From Cognatishimia activa (GTDB taxonomy: Bacteria > Pseudomonadota > Alphaproteobacteria > Rhodobacterales > Rhodobacteraceae): a stretch of DNA of 64,000 nucleotides. Location of the stretch: positions 186,001 through 250,000 of the forward strand of contig NZ_CYTO01000004.1 of NCBI RefSeq assembly GCF_001458335.1, in the 5' to 3' direction. Each line of letters opens with the position of its first letter. The stretch's first letter is position 1. A program made the translations under genes and the position numbers. The notes below the pieces were generated by a model. It did not search any database. It had not been told where the DNA came from and saw nothing but the letters and a program-made list of their open reading frames with translations. Shown here piece after piece: positions 44,955 through 53,509 of the stretch.

Positions 44955-46844
44955 GTGACCCCAATGCCTTTTAAGTACTTTGAAAATCTTGTTGATCCCT
45001 ATGCGGATTACGCTGAAACAGACACACCACCTAAGAAACTATGGCCATTTTTGATGGTCTACTCCGCGCCGTTCAAGCGCGTGTTTTGGATTGCTGCGAT
45101 CCTTTCTGTGATTGTGGCCATCGTCGAAATTGGCCTGATCCATTACTTGGGCCGCCTCGTGGATTTGCTGAGCGGCGATCCCGCAGAAGTCTGGGCGCAG
45201 TATCAGACGGAGTTCATCCTAGCGGCGATATTTGTGCTGTTGATCCGGCCAATATTGCAGGCTCTGGACGTGTTGATCTTAAACAATTCGATCCTGCCGA
45301 ACTTTGGCACATTGATCCGCTGGCGCGCCCATAAACATGTGCTGCGCCAATCGGTGGGATGGTTTGAGAACGATTTTGCAGGCCGCATTGCAAATCGGAT
45401 CATGCAAACGCCTCCGGCAGCCGGTGAGGCGATCTTTCAGGTCTTTGACGCAATTGCATTTGCGCTTGCCTATGTGATCGGAGCTGCGGTGCTTTTGAAC
45501 CAAGCAGACCCGAGACTGTTGGTGCCGCTGGTCATCTGGTTGGCGCTTTATGGGTGTTTGGTGGCCTGGACAGTCAAGCGCGTTGGACCGGCGTCTAAAG
45601 CCGCATCGGATGCGCGTTCCACCGTGACGGGTCGCGTTGTGGATGCCTACACGAATATACATTCGGTGAAGCTTTTCGCGCAGGACTCGCGCGAGCTTGA
45701 TTATGCGAAAGATGCCATTGAAAACACCCGGGTGACCTTCCAGCGTGAGATGCGGATTTACACCATTATGGATGTGACACTGATCGTCCTGAATGGCTTG
45801 CTAATCCTCGGTGTTGTGGGCTGGTCCATCTGGCTCTGGATGCAGGGCAATGCGACCGTTGGCATCGTGGCGGCAGCGACGGCATTGACCCTGCGGCTGA
45901 ACGCGATGACTGGTTGGATCATGTGGGCGCTGACCACTTTCTTCCGTCAATTGGGTGTCGTGGCCGAGGGAATGGAAACCATCGCGCAGCCGATTGATCT
46001 GGTGGATGGGCCGGGTTCCAAGCCTCTGGTCTTTAAGAATGGGAAGATCGAAGCGCGTGAACTGACGCACCATTATGGCCGCGAAAAAGGTGGTTTGAAT
46101 GCGGTATCGCTGACGATCCAGCCAGGCGAGAAGATTGGGCTGGTTGGGCGATCTGGCGCAGGAAAATCGACCCTCGTTAAGCTGCTTTTGCGGTTTTATG
46201 ATGCAGAAGGCGGTGCCATTTTAGTGGACGATCAGGACATCCGAGAGGTCACTCAGGACAGCCTGCGGGGTCATATCGGAATGGTGCAGCAAGACAGTTC
46301 TTTGTTGCATCGTTCTCTGCGCGACAACATTGCTTACGCCAAGCCCGATGCGAGTGATGCGGAAATCGAAGCGGCCGCGCGGAAGGCTGAGGCGCATGAG
46401 TTCATCCTTGAGCTAGAGGACCAAGAGGGCCGCAAAGGGTATGACGCCCATGTGGGTGAGCGCGGTGTTAAATTGTCCGGTGGTCAACGCCAGCGGATCA
46501 CGCTTGCGCGGGTCATTCTGAAGGACGCGCCTATCTTGCTGTTGGACGAAGCCACATCTGCTCTGGATTCCGAAGTGGAAGCGGTCATTCAGGATACGCT
46601 GTATGGCATGATGGAGGGCAAGACCGTGATTGCCATTGCCCACCGACTCAGCACCATCGCGCAAATGGACCGTATTTTGGTCATCGATGATGGGAACATT
46701 GTTGAAGAGGGCAATCACAGCCAGCTACTGGCCATGCAAGGGCTTTACGCTAGCTTCTGGGAAAGGCAATCCGGTGGGTTCTTGGGTACCGAGGGTGGCA
46801 CTGAGGATGGGACCGAGCCGGAATCAGAAGAGGCAGCGGAATGA
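44955..46844 (+). CDS. ABC exporter half-transporter (fused permease-ATPase), first of a pair
   Basis: A 629-residue type IV ABC exporter subunit: six transmembrane helices (residues about 35-340) then an ATPase with Walker A 'VGRSGAGKST' near 395-404, signature 'LSGGQRQRI' near 510 and Walker B 'ILLLDEATSALDSE' near 530. MsbA/MDR-like lipid or drug exporters have this form. The start (GTG 44955 or ATG 44964) is uncertain. It overlaps the next half-transporter by 4 bp, so a heterodimer is likely. Substrate unknown. Confidence 0.9.
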   Translation: MTPMPFKYFENLVDPYADYAETDTPPKKLWPFLMVYSAPFKRVFWIAAILSVIVAIVEIGLIHYLGRLVDLLSGDPAEVWAQYQTEFILAAIFVLLIRPILQALDVLILNNSILPNFGTLIRWRAHKHVLRQSVGWFENDFAGRIANRIMQTPPAAGEAIFQVFDAIAFALAYVIGAAVLLNQADPRLLVPLVIWLALYGCLVAWTVKRVGPASKAASDARSTVTGRVVDAYTNIHSVKLFAQDSRELDYAKDAIENTRVTFQREMRIYTIMDVTLIVLNGLLILGVVGWSIWLWMQGNATVGIVAAATALTLRLNAMTGWIMWALTTFFRQLGVVAEGMETIAQPIDLVDGPGSKPLVFKNGKIEARELTHHYGREKGGLNAVSLTIQPGEKIGLVGRSGAGKSTLVKLLLRFYDAEGGAILVDDQDIREVTQDSLRGHIGMVQQDSSLLHRSLRDNIAYAKPDASDAEIEAAARKAEAHEFILELEDQEGRKGYDAHVGERGVKLSGGQRQRITLARVILKDAPILLLDEATSALDSEVEAVIQDTLYGMMEGKTVIAIAHRLSTIAQMDRILVIDDGNIVEEGNHSQLLAMQGLYASFWERQSGGFLGTEGGTEDGTEPESEEAAE

Positions 46845-48697
46845 GCGACGACAAAAGAAATGCATTGGTGCGCTGGTTTGGCGATTTGATCGATCCCGCA
46901 CGTCCAACAGACGCGCCTCCCCCTGACACGCTTTGGGCGTTTTCGCGGTGGGTGATGGATGGGTTTGGGCCTGCCTTGATCATTGCTTTTTCGGGGTTCG
47001 CGCTTGCGGGCCTGTCAGAGGCCTATATCCTTTACCTGATCGGTGAAGTGCTTGATCTGACGCTTTCGGGGACCGAAGGCTTCTTCTCTGAAAACATGAA
47101 CTTGCTGTTGTTTGCTGGGGCGTTCTTACTGATTTTCAGACCGCTGGTTTTCACGATGTCGTCGCTGTTCCAAAGCGTCGTCATTGCGCCAAACTTGATG
47201 AACCGGGTGCTCATCCGCCTCAATCGCTACACCAGCAGCCAGTCGATTAGCTATTTTGACGATGACTTCGCGGGGCGCATTGCGCAAAAGCAATTGCAGA
47301 CCAGCAACGCGTTCTCCTCTGTTGTATCCGAGGTCATAAACGCAGGCACTTTCGCCTCTTCCACCTTTCTCAGCATGTTGCTGCTGTCAGGCGTTATTGA
47401 GCCGACTTTGGCTCTGATCGTTGCGGTTTGGATCGCTGTTTATCTTGGTCTGCTTAGCTATTTTATGCCGCGCGTCCGGGCGCGGTCAAAACAGCGCGCG
47501 AACGCGCGGGCTGCGGTAAGCGGACAGATTGTGGATACCACGGGCAATATGCGTACGGTGAAGCTTTTTGCGACGTCTGAGCATGAAGACAAAGCAGTCT
47601 TGCAGGAATCCGAGATATTCCGCGTTCGCTCCATGGAATGGGCGCAGCTTGCGGTAAGCATGCGGGGCGTCATGATTTTTCTGGCAGGAACGTTGCCCGC
47701 AACGGTCATGTTAGTCGGCCTTTTGAAATGGCAAGGCGGAGCTGTCACCACCGGTGAGTTGGCGGCGCTGGGCGCGATGTCTATTCGGCTTTCTCAGATG
47801 ACTGGCTGGGTCAGCTGGACGTTGATGTCGATCTTTGCGCAAGTCGGCGAAATTGAAGATGGGATCAAGATGCTCGCCAAGCCGGTGACATTGTTTGATG
47901 ACCCGGATGCTAAAGAGCTGCAGATTACGTCCGGCGCGATTTCCTTTAACGATGTGGGCTTTAACTATGGCACGGCGACCGGTGGGGTGGCTGACATTCA
48001 ACTGACCGTCGCGCCCGGTGAAAAGGTGGGCATTGTTGGTGCGTCCGGGGCAGGGAAGTCCACGCTCGTTTCGCTTTTGTTGCGGCTTTACGATGCTGAC
48101 AACGGCGCCATTACAATTGACGACCAAGACGTGACCAAAGTGACCCAAGACAGTTTGCGCCAGCAGATCGGGATGGTGACGCAGGATACGGCTTTGTTTA
48201 ACCGCTCTGCCATGGACAATATTCGCTATGGCAAACCTGATGCGAGCGTTGGGGAGGTTGCTGCGGCAACGCGAAAAGCACGGGCAGAAGAGTTCGTGGG
48301 TGATCTGCTCGATCCAAAGGGTCGTCGCGGATACGACGCGTTTCTTGGGGAGCGCGGTGTAAAGTTGTCCGGTGGCCAGCGGCAGCGGATCGCCTTGGCT
48401 CGGGCCATTTTGAAAGATGCGCCGATCCTCATATTGGACGAGGCGACTTCGGCTCTGGACAGCGAAGTTGAAGCAGAAATTCAGGACGCCTTGCGTGAGG
48501 TTGTCGTCGGCAAAACCGTGATCGCCATTGCGCACCGTCTGTCGACCATCGCTGAAATGGACCGGATTATCGTGATGGATGAAGGTCGTATCGTAGAGCA
48601 GGGCAGCCACGCAGAGCTTTTGGCGAAAGATGGGCTGTATGCTGGGTTCTGGCAACGGCAGTCCGGTGGCTTTATTGGAGCCGAAGCGGCGGAATAA
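46841..48697 (+). CDS. ABC exporter half-transporter (fused permease-ATPase), second of a pair
   Basis: A 618-residue paralogue of the preceding protein in the same architecture. Walker A 'VGASGAGKST' is near residue 398, signature 'LSGGQRQRI' near 510 and Walker B 'ILILDEATSALDSE' near 530; the N-terminal 35 residues are hydrophilic. Both partners keep canonical Walker B Glu, so neither ATPase site looks degenerate. Gene coupling by ATGA overlap suggests equal production. Substrate unknown. Confidence 0.9.
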   Translation: MSDDKRNALVRWFGDLIDPARPTDAPPPDTLWAFSRWVMDGFGPALIIAFSGFALAGLSEAYILYLIGEVLDLTLSGTEGFFSENMNLLLFAGAFLLIFRPLVFTMSSLFQSVVIAPNLMNRVLIRLNRYTSSQSISYFDDDFAGRIAQKQLQTSNAFSSVVSEVINAGTFASSTFLSMLLLSGVIEPTLALIVAVWIAVYLGLLSYFMPRVRARSKQRANARAAVSGQIVDTTGNMRTVKLFATSEHEDKAVLQESEIFRVRSMEWAQLAVSMRGVMIFLAGTLPATVMLVGLLKWQGGAVTTGELAALGAMSIRLSQMTGWVSWTLMSIFAQVGEIEDGIKMLAKPVTLFDDPDAKELQITSGAISFNDVGFNYGTATGGVADIQLTVAPGEKVGIVGASGAGKSTLVSLLLRLYDADNGAITIDDQDVTKVTQDSLRQQIGMVTQDTALFNRSAMDNIRYGKPDASVGEVAAATRKARAEEFVGDLLDPKGRRGYDAFLGERGVKLSGGQRQRIALARAILKDAPILILDEATSALDSEVEAEIQDALREVVVGKTVIAIAHRLSTIAEMDRIIVMDEGRIVEQGSHAELLAKDGLYAGFWQRQSGGFIGAEAAE

Positions 48698-48715
48698 GGC
48701 TTTTCAGATGCGCGC

Positions 48716-49975
48716 ATGCAGGCTATTGCCGCGCCCATTGCATCAAAAATGGCAGATCAGATGGCTGAGTTCCAGATCAACCGATTAGGGCACCAGGGCG
48801 ACGGCATTGCCGATGGCCCGCTGTTTGCGCCCCTTACCTTGCCCGGCGAGACTGTGTCCGGGGAAGTCGACGGCACACAATTGCGCGATATTCGTGTGGT
48901 GACGCCATCAGACGACCGGGTCAAACCGCCGTGCCGCCATTTCAAGGCTTGTGGTGGATGTGGGCTTCAACACGCCTCAGACACCTTTGTCGCCGATTGG
49001 AAGGTTGATGTGGTGCGCCACGCTTTGGCGGCGCAGGGTATTGTCACTGAGTTTCGCCCGATTGAAACCTCGCCGGTGGCCGCCCGTCGGCGGGCTTCGA
49101 TCTCGGCGCGTCGCACTAAGAAAGGTGCGATGGCTGGGTTTCACCAGCGGGCAAGCGACGTCATTGTCGAAATTCCCGATTGCCAGGTCCTGCACCCTGA
49201 TCTGAAACCTGCGCTTGACGTAGCAAAGCAGCTCGCTGTGATTGGTGCGTCGCGCAAGGGTGAGTTGTCGGTGACGGCGACGTTGGCCCCGGAAGGGTTG
49301 GATATCTCGGTTGCCGGTGGCAAGCCGCTGGATGGTCCGTTCCAATCGCAGCTTGCGCAAGAAGCACAAAAAATGGGGCTCGCGCGGCTGACATGGGATG
49401 ACGAAGTGATCGCGACGTGTTTCCCGCCGTGGCAGCCGATGGGAAAGGCCAAGGTCACGCCGCCGCCAGGCGCATTCTTACAGGCGACCGCTCATGGCGA
49501 AGAGGCGCTTTTGCGCGCTGCTTTGGAGATCGTCGGGGATGCCTCTAAGGTTGTCGATCTCTTCGCGGGATGCGGGACATTCTCACTTCCCCTTGCTGAA
49601 AAAGCCGAAGTGCACGCGGTCGAAGGCATCCGTTCAATGATGAAAGCGTTGGATCAGGGGTGGCGTCAGGCGCAGGGACTTAAACGGGTTACAACCGAAA
49701 CCCGTGACCTTTTCCGCAACCCGATCTTGGCGCAGGACTTGCGTTACGACGCGGTGGTGATCGATCCGCCGCGTGCAGGCGCTGAGGCGCAATGCATTGA
49801 ATTGGCCAAATCCAAAGTGCCAACCATCGCATTCGTGTCTTGTAACCCAGTGACTTTCGCCCGGGACGCGGCGACTTTGATCCGCGGGGATTACAAACTG
49901 CATTGGGTGCAGGTGGTGGATCAGTTCCGGTGGTCACCGCATATCGAGATGGTTGGGAAGTTCACGCGAGTTTGA
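48716..49975 (+). CDS. RNA (uracil-5-)-methyltransferase, TrmA/RlmD family
   Basis: A 419-residue SAM-dependent m5U methyltransferase (COG2265). An N-terminal TRAM-like region is followed by a 4Fe-4S-type Cys cluster 'CRHFKACGGCGLQH' near residues 64-77. The SAM-binding 'VVDLFAGCGTFSLPLA' lies near 280, and the C-terminal 'FVSCNPVTFARD' holds the catalytic Cys. The exact target (23S U1939-like or other) is not settled. Starts at 48749 or 48761 are possible alternatives, since no ribosome-binding site decides. Confidence 0.86.
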   Translation: MQAIAAPIASKMADQMAEFQINRLGHQGDGIADGPLFAPLTLPGETVSGEVDGTQLRDIRVVTPSDDRVKPPCRHFKACGGCGLQHASDTFVADWKVDVVRHALAAQGIVTEFRPIETSPVAARRRASISARRTKKGAMAGFHQRASDVIVEIPDCQVLHPDLKPALDVAKQLAVIGASRKGELSVTATLAPEGLDISVAGGKPLDGPFQSQLAQEAQKMGLARLTWDDEVIATCFPPWQPMGKAKVTPPPGAFLQATAHGEEALLRAALEIVGDASKVVDLFAGCGTFSLPLAEKAEVHAVEGIRSMMKALDQGWRQAQGLKRVTTETRDLFRNPILAQDLRYDAVVIDPPRAGAEAQCIELAKSKVPTIAFVSCNPVTFARDAATLIRGDYKLHWVQVVDQFRWSPHIEMVGKFTRV

Positions 49976-50053
49976 TGAAGGTGCCCGCGCAAAACCTCTG
50001 TGGCGGAGGCGGTGTTTGTGTTACGAGAGCCTTGAGCAGTATTGAGAGAACAG

Positions 50054-50545
50054 ATGCAAAAAATTGCACTTTTGCTTGGGGTTTTGTTGGTCCTCGCGGG
50101 CTGTGGGTCTTCCAAGTTCGAAACCTATGACGGTCCTGAGGTCACGCGCATTATCTTGTTTAAAGAAGAAAGGCGCATGCATTTAATGCATGGGAATACG
50201 GCGTTGAAATCCTACGATGTCGATCTTGGATTTGCGCCTCTTGGCCACAAGGAACAAGAAGGAGACGGGCGCACGCCTGAAGGCGCATATGTCATCGACC
50301 GTCGCAATCCGAACAGTCAATTCCATTTGTCACTGGGTATCTCATATCCAAATGCTGATGACCGTGCCTATGCCGCAGAGCGAGGCTTTAGCCCCGGCGG
50401 GGATATTTTTATCCATGGAAGGCCGAAGAAATTCAGCAAGCTTCCCCAGGATTGGACGCAGGGTTGTATTGCCGTCACCAATCGCGAGATGCAGAAGATC
50501 TATGCGATGGTGAAGAACGGCACGCCTATTTGGATTTACGAGTAA
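50054..50545 (+). CDS. L,D-transpeptidase (YkuD) family lipoprotein
   Basis: A 163-residue predicted lipoprotein; lipobox 'VLAGC' (Cys17) follows a short signal. The YkuD catalytic motif is present as 'IFIHGRP' and 'DWTQGCIAVTNREM' (His and Cys of the HxGT...SxGC-type active site). Such enzymes make 3-3 peptidoglycan cross-links or attach proteins to the wall. The ATG at 50054 is preferred over an upstream TTG as it starts the signal peptide. It converges on a CAP-domain lipoprotein gene whose stop is adjacent. Confidence 0.88.
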   Translation: MQKIALLLGVLLVLAGCGSSKFETYDGPEVTRIILFKEERRMHLMHGNTALKSYDVDLGFAPLGHKEQEGDGRTPEGAYVIDRRNPNSQFHLSLGISYPNADDRAYAAERGFSPGGDIFIHGRPKKFSKLPQDWTQGCIAVTNREMQKIYAMVKNGTPIWIYE

Positions 50546-51151
50546 TCACTCGGCTGGGATTGCGGCTTCGGCCAGATCAAGCACGTCAGTTGTGGTGTCT
50601 TCGTACGAAATCTGCGGCGTCGGGATCTGTGGCGTACCCGGTGCGCCCATGACCAAAGTCCACCAGATCTTACCGTTGCTTTCTTGGTGCCAAGAGAACC
50701 CCATATCTGTTGCCGCTGGATCAAGGATCACCGCGCGTGGACCTTGTTCTTCCATCCACGCACCCAAAGTTTCCAGCTCGGTTTCATAGGTTTCCGAGAT
50801 GGCTTCACCGACAAGAACCCCCTCATAGCCTACGCGTGCGACGCGCTGGATTGGAGAGGAGCCATCAGAGCCAAAATGCCAAGGGCGGTTTTGTATGGAC
50901 ATGTCACGGGAGTGGGTTGCCGCGGCTGCCACAAGTTTCGCGTCGAGATCGACTCTGCCCAATCCAGAGGCCGATCTTAGGGCATTGACCGAATCAACCA
51001 TGCGGAACTGAATCTTGGACGTATCGTTTGAGCGAATCTTATAAAGCCGTGGCAAAGGCTTGCCGTCAGCACCCAATGGCGGTTCTGTAACCGTGGGCGT
51101 GCAGGCGGGAACCGCCATCAACAGTGCCATCATCGCCGCAATAAGACGCAT
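50546..51151 (-). CDS. CAP (SCP/PR-1) domain lipoprotein
   Basis: A 201-residue exported lipoprotein with a signal ending in lipobox 'VPAC'. The rest is a CAP domain: 'VDSVNALRSASGLGRVDLDAKL' region, 'AAATHSRDMSIQNR', 'HFGSDGSSP', 'GEAISETYE' and 'WWTLVMG' near the C-terminus. Roles of bacterial CAP proteins are mostly unknown. The start at 51151 has 'ggaaggg' about 7 nt upstream. It lies between two L,D-transpeptidase genes, suggesting an envelope function. Confidence 0.85.
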   Translation of the reverse strand: MRLIAAMMALLMAVPACTPTVTEPPLGADGKPLPRLYKIRSNDTSKIQFRMVDSVNALRSASGLGRVDLDAKLVAAAATHSRDMSIQNRPWHFGSDGSSPIQRVARVGYEGVLVGEAISETYETELETLGAWMEEQGPRAVILDPAATDMGFSWHQESNGKIWWTLVMGAPGTPQIPTPQISYEDTTTDVLDLAEAAIPAE

Positions 51152-51306
51152 ATTATGCCCTTCCAAGTACTTTCGTCGTGTGCAGATGGGTGTAACGCCT
51201 GCCTCGTGGCGTTGAAAGCCCACATTCGCGTGAGTTGAGCCAAATGACGCTTGTTTGATTTGCGACTGAGGCATTCAAGCAATAGATTGGCGAAAAATCG
51301 CGTGAC

Positions 51307-51936
51307 ATGAGGCGAAATGAGATGAGTGAAGACAGCAAGACTAAAGCAGACAAGCTGCTTATTGGGCGCCGCGCCTTTCTGGCGACCGGCACCGCTTTTG
51401 TGGGTGCGCCTGCGTTGGCGCAAGACGTGAATTCTACAGCGACGACGGAAGTAGAGCGCGACATCACAGAAACGGTACGTCGCAATACCTCAAGCTTCCG
51501 CACCATGCGTTGGGAGCCCTATTTTGATAACCTCAAGAATGGGGCGATCTTGGTGGATATCACCAGCCGCGCGCTGCATTACTGGGGTGAGGACGGCACA
51601 TATAAGCTGTATCCAAGCTCTGTGCCGCTGACCGAAGACCTGACCCGTCGTGGCCGCACCAAAGTCATCCGCAAGGTGGAAGGCCCGAGCTGGCGCCCGA
51701 CACCAGCGATGCGTAAACGCAATCCTGAGTGGCCGGAATATGTTGGGCCGGGTCCTGATAACCCATTGGGGACTCATGCGCTTTATCTAAGCTGGACTTA
51801 TTACCGGATCCACGGCACCCACGATACACGTAAGATCGGTCGCCGTTCTTCGAATGGATGTGTGGGCCTTTACAACGAACATATCGCCGAGCTCTTTGAA
51901 TTGGCAAAAGTTGGCACACAAGTGTTGCTTATTTGA
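51307..51936 (+). CDS. L,D-transpeptidase (YkuD/ErfK) family, Tat-type signal
   Basis: A 209-residue YkuD-domain protein exported by a Tat-like signal ('IGRRAFLATGTAF', then 'PALAQ'). The catalytic motif is 'YRIHGTHDTRKIGRRSSNGC', a full HGT...S-x-GC active site (Cys near residue 191). It is a peptidoglycan L,D-transpeptidase or outer-membrane-protein tethering enzyme. A second ATG at 51322 is possible. It is divergent from the CAP gene and followed by the 60-residue exported peptide. Confidence 0.9.
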   Translation: MRRNEMSEDSKTKADKLLIGRRAFLATGTAFVGAPALAQDVNSTATTEVERDITETVRRNTSSFRTMRWEPYFDNLKNGAILVDITSRALHYWGEDGTYKLYPSSVPLTEDLTRRGRTKVIRKVEGPSWRPTPAMRKRNPEWPEYVGPGPDNPLGTHALYLSWTYYRIHGTHDTRKIGRRSSNGCVGLYNEHIAELFELAKVGTQVLLI

Positions 51937-52005
51937 CCACAAAGAGACGTTCGGCGGATTTTTCCCCCGTCTTTGGGTTTGCAAAGCCCTGCTTTTACTG
52001 TTTAC

Positions 52006-52032
52006 ACCTAAGATACGAGGTAAGTCTTGGGT
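52006..52032 (+). promoter_or_regulatory. Hairpin in the 5' leader of the 60-residue peptide gene
   Basis: An 8-bp stem (acctaaga with tcttgggt, one G-T pair) and an 11-nt loop, about 50 nt before the start codon. It may stabilise the mRNA. Confidence 0.35.
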
Positions 52033-52081
52033 GCTTACGTCGCCTAAACCTGTGACGTGAGCTAATTTTCTGGAGGTTACT

Positions 52082-52264
52082 ATGAAAAAACTCGTTCTCG
52101 CAGCAGCTCTGACTGCAGCAGCTTCCACCGCATTCGCTGGTGGCATGTCCGAACCAATGGTTGAAGCACCAGTTGTTATGGAAGAAGCAGCGTCTTCTTC
52201 TTCTAACTTCGTTGTTCCTCTGCTGATCTTGGCAGTTGTAGCAGCAGCAGTTGCAGCTGACTAA
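52082..52264 (+). CDS. Small exported single-helix protein of unknown function
   Basis: A 60-residue protein: a signal peptide ('MKKLVLAAALTAAASTAFA'), a short acidic/Ser-rich mature part and a C-terminal hydrophobic helix ending '...AVAAD'. Processed, it would be a roughly 40-residue membrane-bound peptide. 'ggaggt' lies about 6 nt upstream and codons are strongly biased (repeated gca/gtt, ctg), which with the strong terminator suggests high expression. I know no function. Its own unit between the L,D-transpeptidase and hemH. Confidence 0.8.
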   Translation: MKKLVLAAALTAAASTAFAGGMSEPMVEAPVVMEEAASSSSNFVVPLLILAVVAAAVAAD

Positions 52265-52298
52265 TCGGACCGACGGCGATTAGCCGTTGAGAAGAATT

Positions 52299-52336
52299 TA
52301 AAAGGGCGCTTCCTTTTGGAAGCGCCCTTTTCTTTT
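52299..52336. terminator. Bidirectional intrinsic terminator
   Basis: A perfect 13-bp stem (52301-52313 with 52318-52330), tttt loop, and T-runs on both strands. It ends the 60-residue gene (+) and hemH (-). Confidence 0.92.
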
Positions 52337-52362
52337 GAACCCAGTTAATTGGCTGATCCGTT

Positions 52363-53421
52363 TCAGGATGATGGTGTAAGCCAACCGCCAAGGTTTTCTT
52401 GCGCGATCTGGCTCAGCGCTTTGATATGCGCGTCATCGTCATTGAGGCACGGGATATAGGTGAAGTGTTCGCCACCCGCCTCCTCAAAGCTTTCTTTGAT
52501 TTCTTCGTTGATCTCTTCAAGCGTCTCGATGCAGTCCGCAGAAAATGCCGGCGCAATCACGGCGATGTTCTTTTTTCCGTCCTCCTCGGCCAGACGCGCA
52601 ACCTCCTCGACAGTGTAGGGTTGCAGCCACTCCTCTGGCCCGAAACGAGATTGGAAAGTGGTCACCAAATCAGTGTCTTCCCAACCGAGGCGTTCTTTGA
52701 GCAGTCGGGTCGTTTTTGAACATTGGCAATGATACGGGTCGCCCTGCATGAGATAGCGAAGAGGCATTCCGTGGTAGCTGACCACCAGAATGTCAGGTCG
52801 CGTTTCCATCTTGCCATAGGCGGTTTCCACCGATTTGGCCAAAGCGTCGATATAATCCGGGTGCTCAAAATACGCCGGTACGGTCCGAGCCGCAGGCTGC
52901 CACGCTTCTTTCTTCAGAGCGTCAAAGAAACTGTCATTTGCGGTTGCTGTCGTCGCGCCTGCGTAATGGGGGTAAAGCGGGAAGAACAGGATACGCTCAC
53001 AACCAGCTTCTACCATTTTGCGCACCTTAGACTTGGTGGAAGGATTGCCATAGCGCATGCAGAAATCCACAATGACATCATCGCCATAAAGATCTTCCAT
53101 CGCGGCGCGGAATTTTTTAGTTTTCGCCTTGGTGATCGTCATCAAAGGGCTTTCGCCTTCTTCGTGATTCCAGATCGATTTGTAGGCTTCACCGGATGTG
53201 AAGGGGCGTTTGGTCAGGATGATCAGTTGAAGCAGCGGCTGCCATTTCCATTTCGGGTAGTCGATGACCCGTTGATCCGAAAGGAACTCGTTCAGATAAC
53301 GACGCATGGGCCAGTAGCTGTAGTGGTCAGGTGTGCCAAGATTTGCGAGCAGGATACCGGTTTTGCCACGGGGCACCTTTGGGTGGTCTTTGGGTGCATG
53401 CATAGGGCAGGTGGCTGACAT
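52363..53421 (-). CDS. hemH: Ferrochelatase
   Basis: A 352-residue enzyme inserting Fe2+ into protoporphyrin IX, the last step of heme b synthesis. 'GILLANLGTPD' opens the protein, 'LFFPLYPHYAGATTAT' holds part of the active site, 'VVSYHGMPLRYL' the catalytic His, and 'APAFSADCIETLEEI' the conserved C-terminal signature. Full length. It is a single minus-strand gene with its own bidirectional terminator. Confidence 0.97.
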   Translation of the reverse strand: MSATCPMHAPKDHPKVPRGKTGILLANLGTPDHYSYWPMRRYLNEFLSDQRVIDYPKWKWQPLLQLIILTKRPFTSGEAYKSIWNHEEGESPLMTITKAKTKKFRAAMEDLYGDDVIVDFCMRYGNPSTKSKVRKMVEAGCERILFFPLYPHYAGATTATANDSFFDALKKEAWQPAARTVPAYFEHPDYIDALAKSVETAYGKMETRPDILVVSYHGMPLRYLMQGDPYHCQCSKTTRLLKERLGWEDTDLVTTFQSRFGPEEWLQPYTVEEVARLAEEDGKKNIAVIAPAFSADCIETLEEINEEIKESFEEAGGEHFTYIPCLNDDDAHIKALSQIAQENLGGWLTPSS

Positions 53422-53509
53422 TGTTGCGTCCTACTATCTTTTCAAAACGTCCATCTGAGATAGCGCCTTACAGCACTGGGTCAATTGTGAATTGCGCGGA
53501 TTATGGTGT

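Noticed and set aside
47711-48655. 314-codon minus-strand frame opposite the second ABC half-transporter
   Set aside because: Antisense shadow of a conserved gene with no family match.
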